Below are positions 1-5,419 of a stretch of DNA of 7,074 nt, piece by piece. Origin of the DNA: Candidatus Uhrbacteria bacterium (GTDB lineage: Bacteria; Patescibacteriota; Patescibacteriia; UBA9934; GWF2-40-263); NCBI GenBank assembly GCA_023246275.1, contig JAHFIS010000038.1, positions 1 to 7,074 of the forward strand, in the 5' to 3' direction. Numbering within the stretch: position 1 is the stretch's first letter; each line of letters begins with the position of its first letter. The notes beneath the pieces are model-generated. The model saw nothing but the letters and a program-made list of their open reading frames with translations. It did not search any database and was not told the DNA's origin. The translations under genes and the position numbers were made by a program.

Positions 1-738
1 CGCGGGCTCGTCGAGTTCGACAACGTCGGGTTCTCGTATCGCGACGGCGGCAAGTCCGTGTTGCGCGACCTGAGCTTCTCGATCCCGGCCGGGAAGACCT
101 TCGCGATCATCGGGGAAAGCGGGGCGGGGAAGAGCACGCTCGCGAAGCTGATGGTGCGGTTCGCGGACCCGACGCGCGGGGCGATTCGGATCGACGGGAT
201 CGACCTGCGCGACCTGACGCTCGCGACGATGCGTCCGCAGGTGGGATTCGTGATGCAGGAGAACTTGCTGTTCCACGACACGATCCTGTACAACATGCGG
301 TTCGCAAAGCCCAAGGCGACGCGCGAGGAAGTGATCGCGGCCGCAAAGCGAGCGCAGGCGCACGAGTTCATTTCCAAGCTGCCGAAGGGATACGACACAG
401 TGGTCGGCGAGCGCGGGGTGAAGCTTTCGGGCGGCCAGAAGCAGCGCGTGGCCCTGGCCAGAGTCCTTCTCGCCAACCCGCCGATCCTCGTACTCGACGA
501 GGCCACGAGCGCGCTCGATTCGAAGACGGAGCACGACCTGCAGAAGGCACTTCGGGAAGTGATGAAGGATCGCACGACGATTGTAATCGCGCACCGCCTT
601 TCGACGGTCATGGACGCGGACAACATCCTGGTGATGGACAAGGGCAGGATCGTCGACCAGGGAACACACGCCCAGCTGATTAAGCGCGACAACCTGTACC
701 GTCAGTTCTGGGAGATCCAGGCGGGTGGGTACGTGTGA
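1..738 (+). CDS. ABC exporter, ATP-binding domain (C-terminal part; 5' end outside window)
   Basis: The reading frame is open from base 1 and ends with TGA at 736-738, giving 245 visible residues that form one complete nucleotide-binding domain. In order, counting from the first visible residue: an A-loop tyrosine (Tyr13, in FSYRDG), Walker A GESGAGKST (38-46), Q-loop glutamine (about 86, in GFVMQENLLF), signature LSGGQKQRVALAR (from about 142), Walker B ILVLDEATSALD (from about 162) and H-loop histidine (about 198, in IAHRLSTV). This arrangement is typical of the C-terminal half of MsbA/Atm1-type half-transporters, in which a six-helix membrane domain precedes the ATPase. That domain would lie upstream and is not visible, so a stand-alone ATPase subunit is possible but less likely. 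The ATPase would act on the cytoplasmic face of the membrane and power export. The substrate cannot be told from this part. The GTG at 58 is inside the domain and is not the start. Confidence 0.93.
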   Translation, partial: RGLVEFDNVGFSYRDGGKSVLRDLSFSIPAGKTFAIIGESGAGKSTLAKLMVRFADPTRGAIRIDGIDLRDLTLATMRPQVGFVMQENLLFHDTILYNMRFAKPKATREEVIAAAKRAQAHEFISKLPKGYDTVVGERGVKLSGGQKQRVALARVLLANPPILVLDEATSALDSKTEHDLQKALREVMKDRTTIVIAHRLSTVMDADNILVMDKGRIVDQGTHAQLIKRDNLYRQFWEIQAGGYV

Positions 739-760
739 CGCGCAGACGACGGACAGGACT

Positions 761-787
761 CACTACCAACGCTAAGCGTTGGTAGTG
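761..787 (+). terminator. Perfect 12-bp hairpin after the ABC gene
   Basis: Bases 761-772 (CACTACCAACGC) and 776-787 (GCGTTGGTAGTG) are exact reverse complements around a 3-base TAA loop, 23 bp after the ABC stop codon. The position fits a transcription terminator. No T-run follows (TAGATTGGTC), so it is not a textbook intrinsic terminator. It could instead stabilise the 3' end of the mRNA. Confidence 0.5.
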
Positions 788-815
788 TAGATTGGTCTTC
801 AACAACTCAGCTATC

Positions 816-845
816 AAAAAATTGACTAATCCTAGTCAATTTTTT
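816..845. promoter_or_regulatory. Perfect 13-bp inverted repeat, probable operator (or bidirectional terminator)
   Basis: Bases 816-828 and 833-845 are exact reverse complements around a 4-base ATCC spacer. The core is the 18-base palindrome TTGACTAATCCTAGTCAA (822-839), flanked by six A on the left and six T on the right. It covers the -35 box and spacer of the promoter at 822-850, a good place for a dimeric winged-helix regulator to block RNA polymerase. The gene directly downstream encodes such a regulator, so autoregulation is a reasonable inference. The A6/T6 flanks would also allow an intrinsic terminator in either direction, most obviously for read-through from the ABC gene. Confidence 0.6.
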
Positions 846-850
846 ATAAT
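822..850 (+). promoter_or_regulatory. Sigma70-type promoter for the TrmB regulator-peptidase operon
   Basis: A -35 box TTGACT (822-827) and a perfect -10 box TATAAT (845-850) are separated by exactly 17 bp, inside an AT-rich island in otherwise GC-rich DNA. Transcription would start near 857, leaving about 25 nt of leader before the ATG at 883. No Shine-Dalgarno is visible in that leader. The overlap with the inverted repeat at 816-845 suggests repression. Confidence 0.75.
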
Positions 851-882
851 TAATTCGATCTCATCCAATATTTTTCGACGAT

Positions 883-1680
883 ATGTCGCGCAACTTGTAT
901 CGTGACGATGAGCTGAAGAAGCTCAAGGAGGCGCTCATGGCGCTTGGGGCTACGGAGAATGCGGCGGCGTTTTATCTGGCGTGCTATCGCGCCGGGACGT
1001 CGACGGTGGGCGACGTGGCGAAGGCGTGCAAGATGGACCGGTCGTCGGCGTATCTCGCGTGCGACCAGCTCGTCGAGCTCGGGGTCGTCGAGACGAATGC
1101 GACGTCGACGCGAAAGACGGTTGCCGCGAAGCCCCCGTCCGCCGTGCTCGCTCGGCTCAGGACGGACATGCGGCGGCTGCGGCGGCATCACGACGACGTG
1201 GAGGAGTCGATGCAGGAGCTGCTCGCCTCGTACCGCGAGCACGAGAACAAGCCGACCCTGCGGTTCTTCGCGGGACACGACGGGCTCAAGCAGATCGTCG
1301 ACGACGTGCTCGAGCATGCGGACGGCGAGATCCTCCTGTTCACGAACCAGCGCACGGAAAAGAACGTCTTTTCGCAGACTGACCACCAGGAGTTCGTCCG
1401 CGAGCGCATCCGCCGTGGCGTTTCCATCTGCGTCCTTGCCGCCGACACGCCGGAGGCGCGATCCATGAAGTTTGGCGACAAGGCCGTTCGTCGGGAGACG
1501 CGCATCGTGGAGGGCGAGCCGTTCACAAGCGAAACGTACATCTATGGCGACAACGTGGCGATGCTTAGCTTCGACAAGGACGTGGTTGGCTTCATTGTTC
1601 GCTCGCGCGATTTTGCACGGGCGCAGCGCTGGACGTTCGAACAACTCTGGAGGATCCATGAAATTCTACCCGCTGCCTGA
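883..1680 (+). CDS. TrmB-family transcriptional regulator
   Basis: This 265-residue protein has the layout of TrmB-like regulators. Residues ~10-75 form an N-terminal winged helix-turn-helix (ALGATENAAAFYLACYRAG, then TVGDVAKACKMDRSSAYLAC and the wing around QLVELGVVE). Residues ~90-120 are a charged, probably coiled-coil linker. Residues ~124-262 are a C-terminal sensor-like domain of the type linked to TrmB/PLD-like folds. It is expected to be a cytoplasmic dimer that binds DNA through the N-terminal domain and responds to a ligand or stress signal through the C-terminal one; the ligand cannot be predicted. The ATG at 883 was chosen because it is the first in-frame start downstream of the strong promoter and puts the HTH at the usual distance from the N-terminus. 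There is no Shine-Dalgarno. The end of the gene contains the ribosome binding site and start of the peptidase gene, so the two are co-transcribed and probably translationally coupled. Confidence 0.82.
   Translation: MSRNLYRDDELKKLKEALMALGATENAAAFYLACYRAGTSTVGDVAKACKMDRSSAYLACDQLVELGVVETNATSTRKTVAAKPPSAVLARLRTDMRRLRRHHDDVEESMQELLASYREHENKPTLRFFAGHDGLKQIVDDVLEHADGEILLFTNQRTEKNVFSQTDHQEFVRERIRRGVSICVLAADTPEARSMKFGDKAVRRETRIVEGEPFTSETYIYGDNVAMLSFDKDVVGFIVRSRDFARAQRWTFEQLWRIHEILPAA
1649..1653 (+). promoter_or_regulatory. Shine-Dalgarno that fixes the peptidase start
   Basis: GGAGG lies 4 nt before the ATG at 1658, inside the last codons of the regulator gene. It supports 1658 over the upstream in-frame ATG at 1472, which would run a long way antiphase through the regulator. 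Confidence 0.7.
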
Positions 1681-2290
1681 GCCGCCCTTCGTCCCGCAGT
1701 TCGAGCCCGCGGAGGACGTCGAACGCCGGATCGCGAACATTGCGAACGAAGATATGAACGCGCCGGAATGGAACTGGTGCGGGATGTGTTGCGTGCGGAT
1801 GATCGCGCTCGTGGAGTTTCGCCTCTACGGCCCTGCGGTTCCAACTCTGGAAGAAATGTATCGAACGGCGACGGAGAAGTATGGCGTGTATAAGACGGTC
1901 GACGGACAGGTCGTCGGCGCATATCACGCGGAACTCGGAGAATATGCCCGAGAGGAACTCGGCTTTCTTATGGGAGGCATGACCAAGCGCAACTGCACGA
2001 CGGGCGGTCTTGTCGATCTGCTTCGCACCGGTCGATACGTCGTCGCGTCCGTTTCGCCGGAAATCCGCAATCTCGACGGCGGCAAGCCGAAGCAAAAGAG
2101 CGGACACCTCGTCCTTGTGTATGGGTATGAGGAGACGTCCAACGGTCGCGTGTTCATCCTTCACAATTCGGCAGGATTTTTGTCTACGAAAACGCAGCGG
2201 GCCGCCCGCGTGACGGAAGAGCGATTCCTGGATTGTTTCTCCGGTTGCGTGATCTGGTTCTGGCATCGGATCGATCCGTCGGCGTCTTAG
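1658..2290 (+). CDS. C39-like (papain-fold) cysteine peptidase, small cytoplasmic protein
   Basis: The product is 210 residues. I see a plausible Cys-His-Asn triad in papain-fold order: Cys41 in NWCGMCCVRMIA (compare the CG(P)xxLxM helix start of C39 peptidases), His150 in KSGHLVLVYGYEE, and Asn170 in VFILHNSAGF. The region before the histidine (LVDLLRTGRYVVASVSPE) matches the strand that in C39-type proteins reads roughly 'L..G.PVI..V'. There is no signal peptide or membrane segment, so the protein is probably cytoplasmic, and no ABC transporter domain is fused as in bacteriocin-processing C39 enzymes. Cys44 or Cys45 could be alternative nucleophiles. It overlaps the TrmB-type regulator by 23 nt and has a Shine-Dalgarno inside it, so the regulator probably controls it. 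A peptide substrate or a non-peptidase role (transglutaminase- or acyltransferase-like) is possible. Family assignment rests on motifs only. Confidence 0.68.
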   Translation: MKFYPLPEPPFVPQFEPAEDVERRIANIANEDMNAPEWNWCGMCCVRMIALVEFRLYGPAVPTLEEMYRTATEKYGVYKTVDGQVVGAYHAELGEYAREELGFLMGGMTKRNCTTGGLVDLLRTGRYVVASVSPEIRNLDGGKPKQKSGHLVLVYGYEETSNGRVFILHNSAGFLSTKTQRAARVTEERFLDCFSGCVIWFWHRIDPSAS

Positions 2291-2306
2291 CCGTCCATAC
2301 GTATCT

Positions 2307-2329
2307 GCGGTCACCGCGACCGCCTTTTT
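2307..2329 (+). terminator. Hairpin with T-run between the peptidase gene and ddl
   Basis: GCGGTC (2307-2312) and GACCGC (2318-2323) pair perfectly around a 5-base loop and are followed by C and TTTTT (2325-2329). This is a short but standard intrinsic terminator, 16 bp after the peptidase stop. It ends only 5 bp before the ddl ATG, so it may also act as an attenuator for ddl. Confidence 0.6.
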
Positions 2330-2334
2330 ACACT

Positions 2335-3360
2335 ATGACCCCCATCGCTATCTTCACTGGCGGAACGTCCGCCGAGCGCGATATCGCGATCGCGTCGTCA
2401 AAGGCCGTCGCGCGACTCCTCGACGGACGATACGCGACGACGACGTTCGATTTTCCGTCCGACATCGACGCGTTCCTTGCGCGACGTCACGAGTTCGTCG
2501 CCGCGATCCCTGTGTTTCATGGGAGTGGCGGGGAGGATGGGACGGTCCAGGGATTTCTCGAGACGCTTGGAATCCCGTATCTTTTTTCGGGCGTCGCGGC
2601 GAACGCGATCGCGATGGACAAAGACCTGGCAAAGCGGATCGTCGCGTCCGCTGGGATAAAGACGCCCGCGTGGTCTGTCATTGTGAGCGGCTTGTCGGCC
2701 GTATCTTCAGCGAAGGTGGAAGCGAAGCAATCCCTCGAAGAGATCGCTTCGGTCTGCGGACCTCGCAATGACAAGGGGTTTCCTTGCGTTGTGAAGCCTC
2801 TCGACGGCGGCAGCACGCAGGGCGTCTCTATCGCCCGCGACCGCGCCGAGCTCGACGCCGCCGTCGATGCCGCGCTTCGCTTCTCGTCCAGCGTCCTCGT
2901 CGAGTCCTTCGTCGCCGGCGACGAGTTCACCGTCGCCGTCCCGGACGTCCCTTCGACAGGCTCAGGGTCTGCGACGACGTTCGTCCCAAACGCCATGCCG
3001 GTCATTCAAATAAAGTCCCCGACCGGCCTTTACGATTACGACGCCAAGTACGGCCCGGTCCCGGCAGAAAAACTCTGCCCTGCGCCGATTCCCGACGACC
3101 TCGCGGAACGCCTCCAAGCCGCCGCGCTCACGGCGCACAGGACGATCGGCGCTCGCCATCTGTCCCGCGTTGATTTCATCGTCGACCCGTCCGACGAAAT
3201 CTGGTTCCTTGAGATCAACACGATCCCGGGCCTCAGCGTCCTTTTCCCCCGCGCCGTCGCCGCCAGCGGCCGCGACTTCGGCGAGATGCTCGCGAGGTGG
3301 ATCGAGACGACGATTGCAAACGATCCCCGCTCCGACGTGCATCGGAGCGGGGATCGTTAA
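2335..3360 (+). CDS. ddl: D-alanine--D-alanine ligase with in-frame repeat insertions
   Basis: This 341-residue ATP-grasp enzyme would join two D-alanines with ATP hydrolysis in the cytoplasm, making the dipeptide for peptidoglycan precursors. Visible Ddl motifs: GGTSAERD (9-16, Glu14), FHGSGGEDGTVQGFLE (61-76), MDK (94-96), VVKPLDGGSTQG (152-163), EFTVAV (197-202), the omega-loop YDYDAKY (233-239, with the Lys-Tyr pair of D-Ala-D-Ala rather than D-Ala-D-Lac enzymes), RVDF (278-281) and EINTIPGL (293-300). The ATG at 2335 was chosen over in-frame codons from 2233 because beta-strand 1 and the GGTS motif then start at the normal distance. No Shine-Dalgarno is present. Oddities: residues ~114-147 are encoded by a palindromic repeat, ~205-211 by a second one, the segment after NTIPG is about two residues short so the serine equivalent to E. 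coli DdlB Ser281 is not evident, and the last ~14 residues come from a hairpin at the 3' end. Function is probably retained, since the frame is intact. Confidence 0.9.
   Translation: MTPIAIFTGGTSAERDIAIASSKAVARLLDGRYATTTFDFPSDIDAFLARRHEFVAAIPVFHGSGGEDGTVQGFLETLGIPYLFSGVAANAIAMDKDLAKRIVASAGIKTPAWSVIVSGLSAVSSAKVEAKQSLEEIASVCGPRNDKGFPCVVKPLDGGSTQGVSIARDRAELDAAVDAALRFSSSVLVESFVAGDEFTVAVPDVPSTGSGSATTFVPNAMPVIQIKSPTGLYDYDAKYGPVPAEKLCPAPIPDDLAERLQAAALTAHRTIGARHLSRVDFIVDPSDEIWFLEINTIPGLSVLFPRAVAASGRDFGEMLARWIETTIANDPRSDVHRSGDR
2676..2773. repeat. ~98-bp dispersed palindromic repeat inserted in frame in ddl
   Basis: The ends are inverted: TGTCATTGTGAG (2676-2687) pairs with CTCGCAATGACA (2762-2773) over 12 positions with one G-T wobble. 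An inner pair, CGAAGCAATC (2723-2732) with GATCGCTTCG (2742-2751), matches with one mismatch around a 9-base loop. From memory, the end sequence (GTCATTGCGAG ... CTCGCAATGAC) and the inner GAAGCAATC ... GATTGCTTC arms are hallmarks of a repeat dispersed in many bacterial genomes, including CPR. Within the gene it encodes residues ~114-147 of the ligase, including SLEEIAS and PRND, peptides that I recall as common by-products of this repeat. It lies between the TPAW strand and the VVKP strand, where ligases have a variable helix and loop. Confidence 0.78.
2949..2967. repeat. REP-like palindrome inside ddl
   Basis: CCCTTCGACAGGCTCAGGG has terminal arms CCCT/AGGG and an inner GA/TC pair with a two-base bulge. 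It matches the widespread REP-type motif that I recall in the form CCTGAGCNTGTCGAAGG. It encodes residues ~205-211 of the ligase (VPSTGSG) in a hairpin loop between the EFTVAV strand and the MPVIQI strand, about 180 bp after the larger repeat. Confidence 0.62.
3319..3358. terminator. 17-bp perfect inverted repeat at the ddl stop, between convergent genes
   Basis: Bases 3319-3335 and 3342-3358 are exact reverse complements around a 6-base loop (CGTGCA). The right arm ends on the first base of the TAA stop (3358-3360), so the hairpin encodes the last residues of the ligase (NDPRSDVHRSGD). Being symmetrical, it could end transcription of both ddl and the convergent gene that stops at 3391. Neither side has a T-run, so the termination role is inferred from position and stem strength. 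Confidence 0.6.
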
Positions 3361-3390
3361 CGTCTGCTGGCACGTCTGCAGTTCGGAATA

Positions 3391-4356
3391 CTACATTCGT
3401 ACCGCGAAAACCTTGGGCGTCCTTCCCGTGGCGCGGGCGACGGACAGGCGCGTCGATCCGGCGACGAGGTATGGGGGGTGTCCCTCGCGAAAGAGCACGA
3501 TCGGCGCGGGCATGGAAACTCCGGCGTTCAGGCCGTCGAGGATCCGCTTCGCGTCTCGCGGATGGTCCGGTCTCGCGGGGTAATAGGACAGCACGTCCTC
3601 GAGCGTCCAGGAACCGTCGCGGGAATCGCAGTTTTGCATGCGGTCCCAATCCTCGTGCCGCAGGGGCTCGAGCGTCGCGGTCGAGTAGGCTCCAATGAGC
3701 TCGTATAGATCGATCCCGAGCTCGCGCGCCGTCCGCTCGAGTTCCTCGTGTTCCTCGCGATAGTCCGGAATTTTCCAAGGGTTTACCGGTGGTCGCTCCG
3801 GGAGAGAACGCGCAATTCCCATCCACGTGTCATGGATCTCGTTCTCCGAGAGCAGCCGATCCGTTTCAAAGAGAATTCGATCGGTCTCGACCGTAACGGC
3901 GATTCCGGATTCGGCGAGCGAAGTCCGAAGCGAATCGGGAATCATTTCCGGGGACAGGTCGACGTTCCCGACGACGACGTGCTGCGTCCCCGCGACTCCC
4001 GCGAAGCCGGAGCCGACCGTGTCATATCCCTTGGAGATCAAAAGGCGAACCGCGTCGCGCACTGTGGATTCTACCTGCTCGTAGAGGAATCTGAGGCGGC
4101 GCTCGTCCGCGTCCGGTTCCGGTCCGGACGCTTTCCGCCGCGTGAGTTCCTCGCGACCACGGTCGATTACCGCCCGGCGAAGCCGCGCATAATGCCTGAA
4201 TAGCCGAAACCGTTCGTCGTCCCAGCCGTGAAGAGCGGCAACCTTTCGTTGCTCGGCCTCGTCGTCGGATTCCAAAACGCGGAGGATTTCATCTTCGTTC
4301 CGCATGCGATGTTCCCATGCCGCCTGCTCGCGCGGGTCGCGTTCCTGCTCGTCCAT
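3391..4356 (-). CDS. Hypothetical protein with C-terminal ParB-like motif
   Basis: The product is 321 residues, soluble, and I cannot name it with confidence. Residues 1-90 are highly charged and helical (rich in Glu, Arg, Asp). Residues ~92-190 form a compact alpha/beta segment (AVRLLISKGYDTVGSGFAG ... VDLSPEMI ... GIAVTVETDRILFET) ending near SLPERPPVNPW. Residues ~285-321 (PIVLFREGHPPYLVAGSTRLSVARATG, then VFAVRM) resemble the G-x-x-R-x-x-A motif strand-helix-strand of ParB/sulfiredoxin-fold proteins, but at the C-terminus and without the full domain visible. It is second in an operon: its ATG lies 2 nt after the stop of the host-attachment-family gene and has a good Shine-Dalgarno. This is why I reject the much longer in-frame extension to 4986, which would run antisense through the neighbours. 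A nucleotide-binding or DNA-related role is a guess only. Confidence 0.72.
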   Translation of the reverse strand: MDEQERDPREQAAWEHRMRNEDEILRVLESDDEAEQRKVAALHGWDDERFRLFRHYARLRRAVIDRGREELTRRKASGPEPDADERRLRFLYEQVESTVRDAVRLLISKGYDTVGSGFAGVAGTQHVVVGNVDLSPEMIPDSLRTSLAESGIAVTVETDRILFETDRLLSENEIHDTWMGIARSLPERPPVNPWKIPDYREEHEELERTARELGIDLYELIGAYSTATLEPLRHEDWDRMQNCDSRDGSWTLEDVLSYYPARPDHPRDAKRILDGLNAGVSMPAPIVLFREGHPPYLVAGSTRLSVARATGRTPKVFAVRM

Positions 4357-4358
4357 AC

Positions 4359-4808
4359 CTACGCCTCCTCCTGCACGTGCTGCACGATGTCGAGCACGTC
4401 GTCGTTCGTCAGCAGCTTGCCGACCCACGCGTCCGCGACCTTCAGCAGGTCGACGTGGAGCGATTCCTTCAGCTCGTTGACGTTCTCCTGCGGGACGGTC
4501 ACGGCCAGCGCCTGGAAGTCGCCGTTGCGCAGCCGGCCTACCAGGTCGGCACTGAGCCGGTCGTACAGCTGTTCGCGCGTGTATTTCTGGTTCTGCTCGT
4601 GCTGCTCGCCGCTGCGGGCGCCGCCGGACCCGGTAATGATCTGCACGCGCTCCTGCTCCATCGGCTCGAGCTTGGTCGAGATCGTGTGGATGAGCTCGAC
4701 AGAACGGTCGTTCGCGAGGTAGATCTTGGCCTGCACGTTGTCGGTGACGGCAATGAGGGTCGGGACGCGGAACGGGTGGAGATCTTCGGGAAGCTGCATA
4801 GGGGACAT
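4359..4808 (-). CDS. Host attachment (baeRF/eRF1-like) family protein
   Basis: The product is 149 residues, cytoplasmic, without signal peptide. The N-terminal part has the strand pattern TLIAVTDNVQAKIYLANDRSVELIHTI (17-43), typical of the eRF1-domain-1-like fold in which a protein begins with 'vl.aD...A.ify.' and follows with a charged linker (44-80, Gly/Gln/Glu rich). The C-terminal half (LYDRLSADLVGRLRNGDFQALAVTVPQENVNELKESL, then VADAWVGKLLTNDDVLDIVQHV) matches the helix-strand-helix layout of the PF10116-type 'protein required for attachment to host cells' and related baeRF proteins. The family name comes from a plant-pathogen phenotype; a role near translation or ribosome rescue is equally possible. 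The ATG at 4808 is used; a second in-frame ATG at 4799 is possible, and neither has a Shine-Dalgarno. It leads a two-gene operon and diverges from the VIT gene. Confidence 0.68.
   Translation of the reverse strand: MSPMQLPEDLHPFRVPTLIAVTDNVQAKIYLANDRSVELIHTISTKLEPMEQERVQIITGSGGARSGEQHEQNQKYTREQLYDRLSADLVGRLRNGDFQALAVTVPQENVNELKESLHVDLLKVADAWVGKLLTNDDVLDIVQHVQEEA
4364..4368 (-). promoter_or_regulatory. Shine-Dalgarno that fixes the start of the ParB-motif gene
   Basis: On the minus strand GGAGG, part of a longer AGGAGGAGG tract (4364-4372), lies 7 nt before the ATG at 4356, inside the last codons of the upstream gene. Confidence 0.75.
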
Positions 4809-4840
4809 TGTAATGAATAGCCGTTAGACGGTAGTATATA
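4808..4840 (+). promoter_or_regulatory. Candidate promoter for the VIT gene, near-leaderless
   Basis: TTGTAA (4808-4813) and TAGTAT (4832-4837) are spaced 18 bp, each matching 4 of 6 consensus bases; TATATA (4835-4840) is an alternative -10. Transcription would start at about 4844-4847, and the ATG is at 4847, so the mRNA would have almost no leader. Confidence 0.45.
4833..4838 (-). promoter_or_regulatory. Candidate -10 box for the host-attachment operon
   Basis: On the minus strand TATACT lies 25 bases upstream of the ATG at 4808 and overlaps the VIT -10 region on the other strand. I see no good -35 box. If both are used, the two transcripts compete for the same 38-bp spacer. Confidence 0.4.
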
Positions 4841-4846
4841 CCCAAT

Positions 4847-5404
4847 ATGAATGAAAAAACATGGCGGCACGAGGTCGCGGAAAGCATGCGGGAGATCGTC
4901 TTCGGGCTGGAGGACAGCTTCGTGTCCACGCTCGGCGCGGTGACCGGAATCGCGGCCGGGGCGGGGAGCACGTACATCGTGGTCATGTCGGGCCTCGTGA
5001 TCGTCTCGGTCGAGGCGCTCTCGATGGCGGCCGGCAGTTACCTCTCGAACAAGTCGGCGGCCGAGGCGGAGGTGGAGATATTGTTCGAGGAGGGAAAGCC
5101 GGCCGTGAACGCGATCAAGGCGCATCCCGTTCGATCGGGAATCATCATGGGAACGTTTTATCTCGTCGGCGGCTGCGTCCCACTCGCCCCCTATTTCTTC
5201 CTGCCGATCGACCTCGCCTACGGTCCGTCGATTTTGCTTACCGGACTCTGCCTGTTCGGACTCGGTGCCTGGTCGTCGTCGTTTGCGAAGAAGTCCCCAT
5301 GGAAGGGCGGCTGGCAGATGGTTGCCGTGTCCCTCAGCGCCGCCGTCCTCGGCTTCGTCGTCGGCCGCGCGGTCAGCGTACTCGGGGTACAGGTGAAGGT
5401 TTAA
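4847..5404 (+). CDS. VIT1/CCC1-family iron/manganese transporter
   Basis: The product is 185 residues with five hydrophobic segments, the number known for the VIT fold: ~17-38, ~42-66, ~98-120, ~125-146 and ~157-180. Family features are the first-helix stretch IVFGLEDSFVSTLGAVTGIAAG with Asp23, and EALSMAAGSYLSNKS (57-70), corresponding to the conserved SMAxGxYLSxKS segment with Met60. Family members export Fe2+ or Mn2+ from the cytosol, often in exchange for protons; in bacteria this means across the plasma membrane. The loop between helices 2 and 3 (about 70-97) is short compared with eukaryotic VIT proteins, whose longer helical loop binds metal, so the metal-binding domain is reduced. Its position upstream of nifS and nifU suggests a role in iron balance for Fe-S assembly, although a terminator separates them. 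There is no Shine-Dalgarno. Confidence 0.85.
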   Translation: MNEKTWRHEVAESMREIVFGLEDSFVSTLGAVTGIAAGAGSTYIVVMSGLVIVSVEALSMAAGSYLSNKSAAEAEVEILFEEGKPAVNAIKAHPVRSGIIMGTFYLVGGCVPLAPYFFLPIDLAYGPSILLTGLCLFGLGAWSSSFAKKSPWKGGWQMVAVSLSAAVLGFVVGRAVSVLGVQVKV

Positions 5405-5419
5405 TTCGAAAGATCGTCT

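Noticed and set aside
850..1659. Long minus-strand ORF (269 codons) opposite the TrmB gene
   Set aside because: It is antisense to a gene with clear HTH motifs and a strong promoter; its Arg/Leu-rich product shows no domain and is a GC-rich shadow frame.
2233..2334. Earlier in-frame start for ddl at 2233
   Set aside because: It would overlap the peptidase gene and add 34 residues before the first strand of the ligase, with no family support.
2329..2334. TACACT as a -10 box for ddl
   Set aside because: The start site would fall about 6 nt inside the coding sequence and there is no -35 box at the right distance.
4357..4986. Upstream in-frame extension of the ParB-motif gene to a 531-residue protein
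   Set aside because: The extension runs in another frame through the host-attachment and VIT genes and is Arg/Ala/Pro-rich; the ATG at 4356 has a good Shine-Dalgarno.
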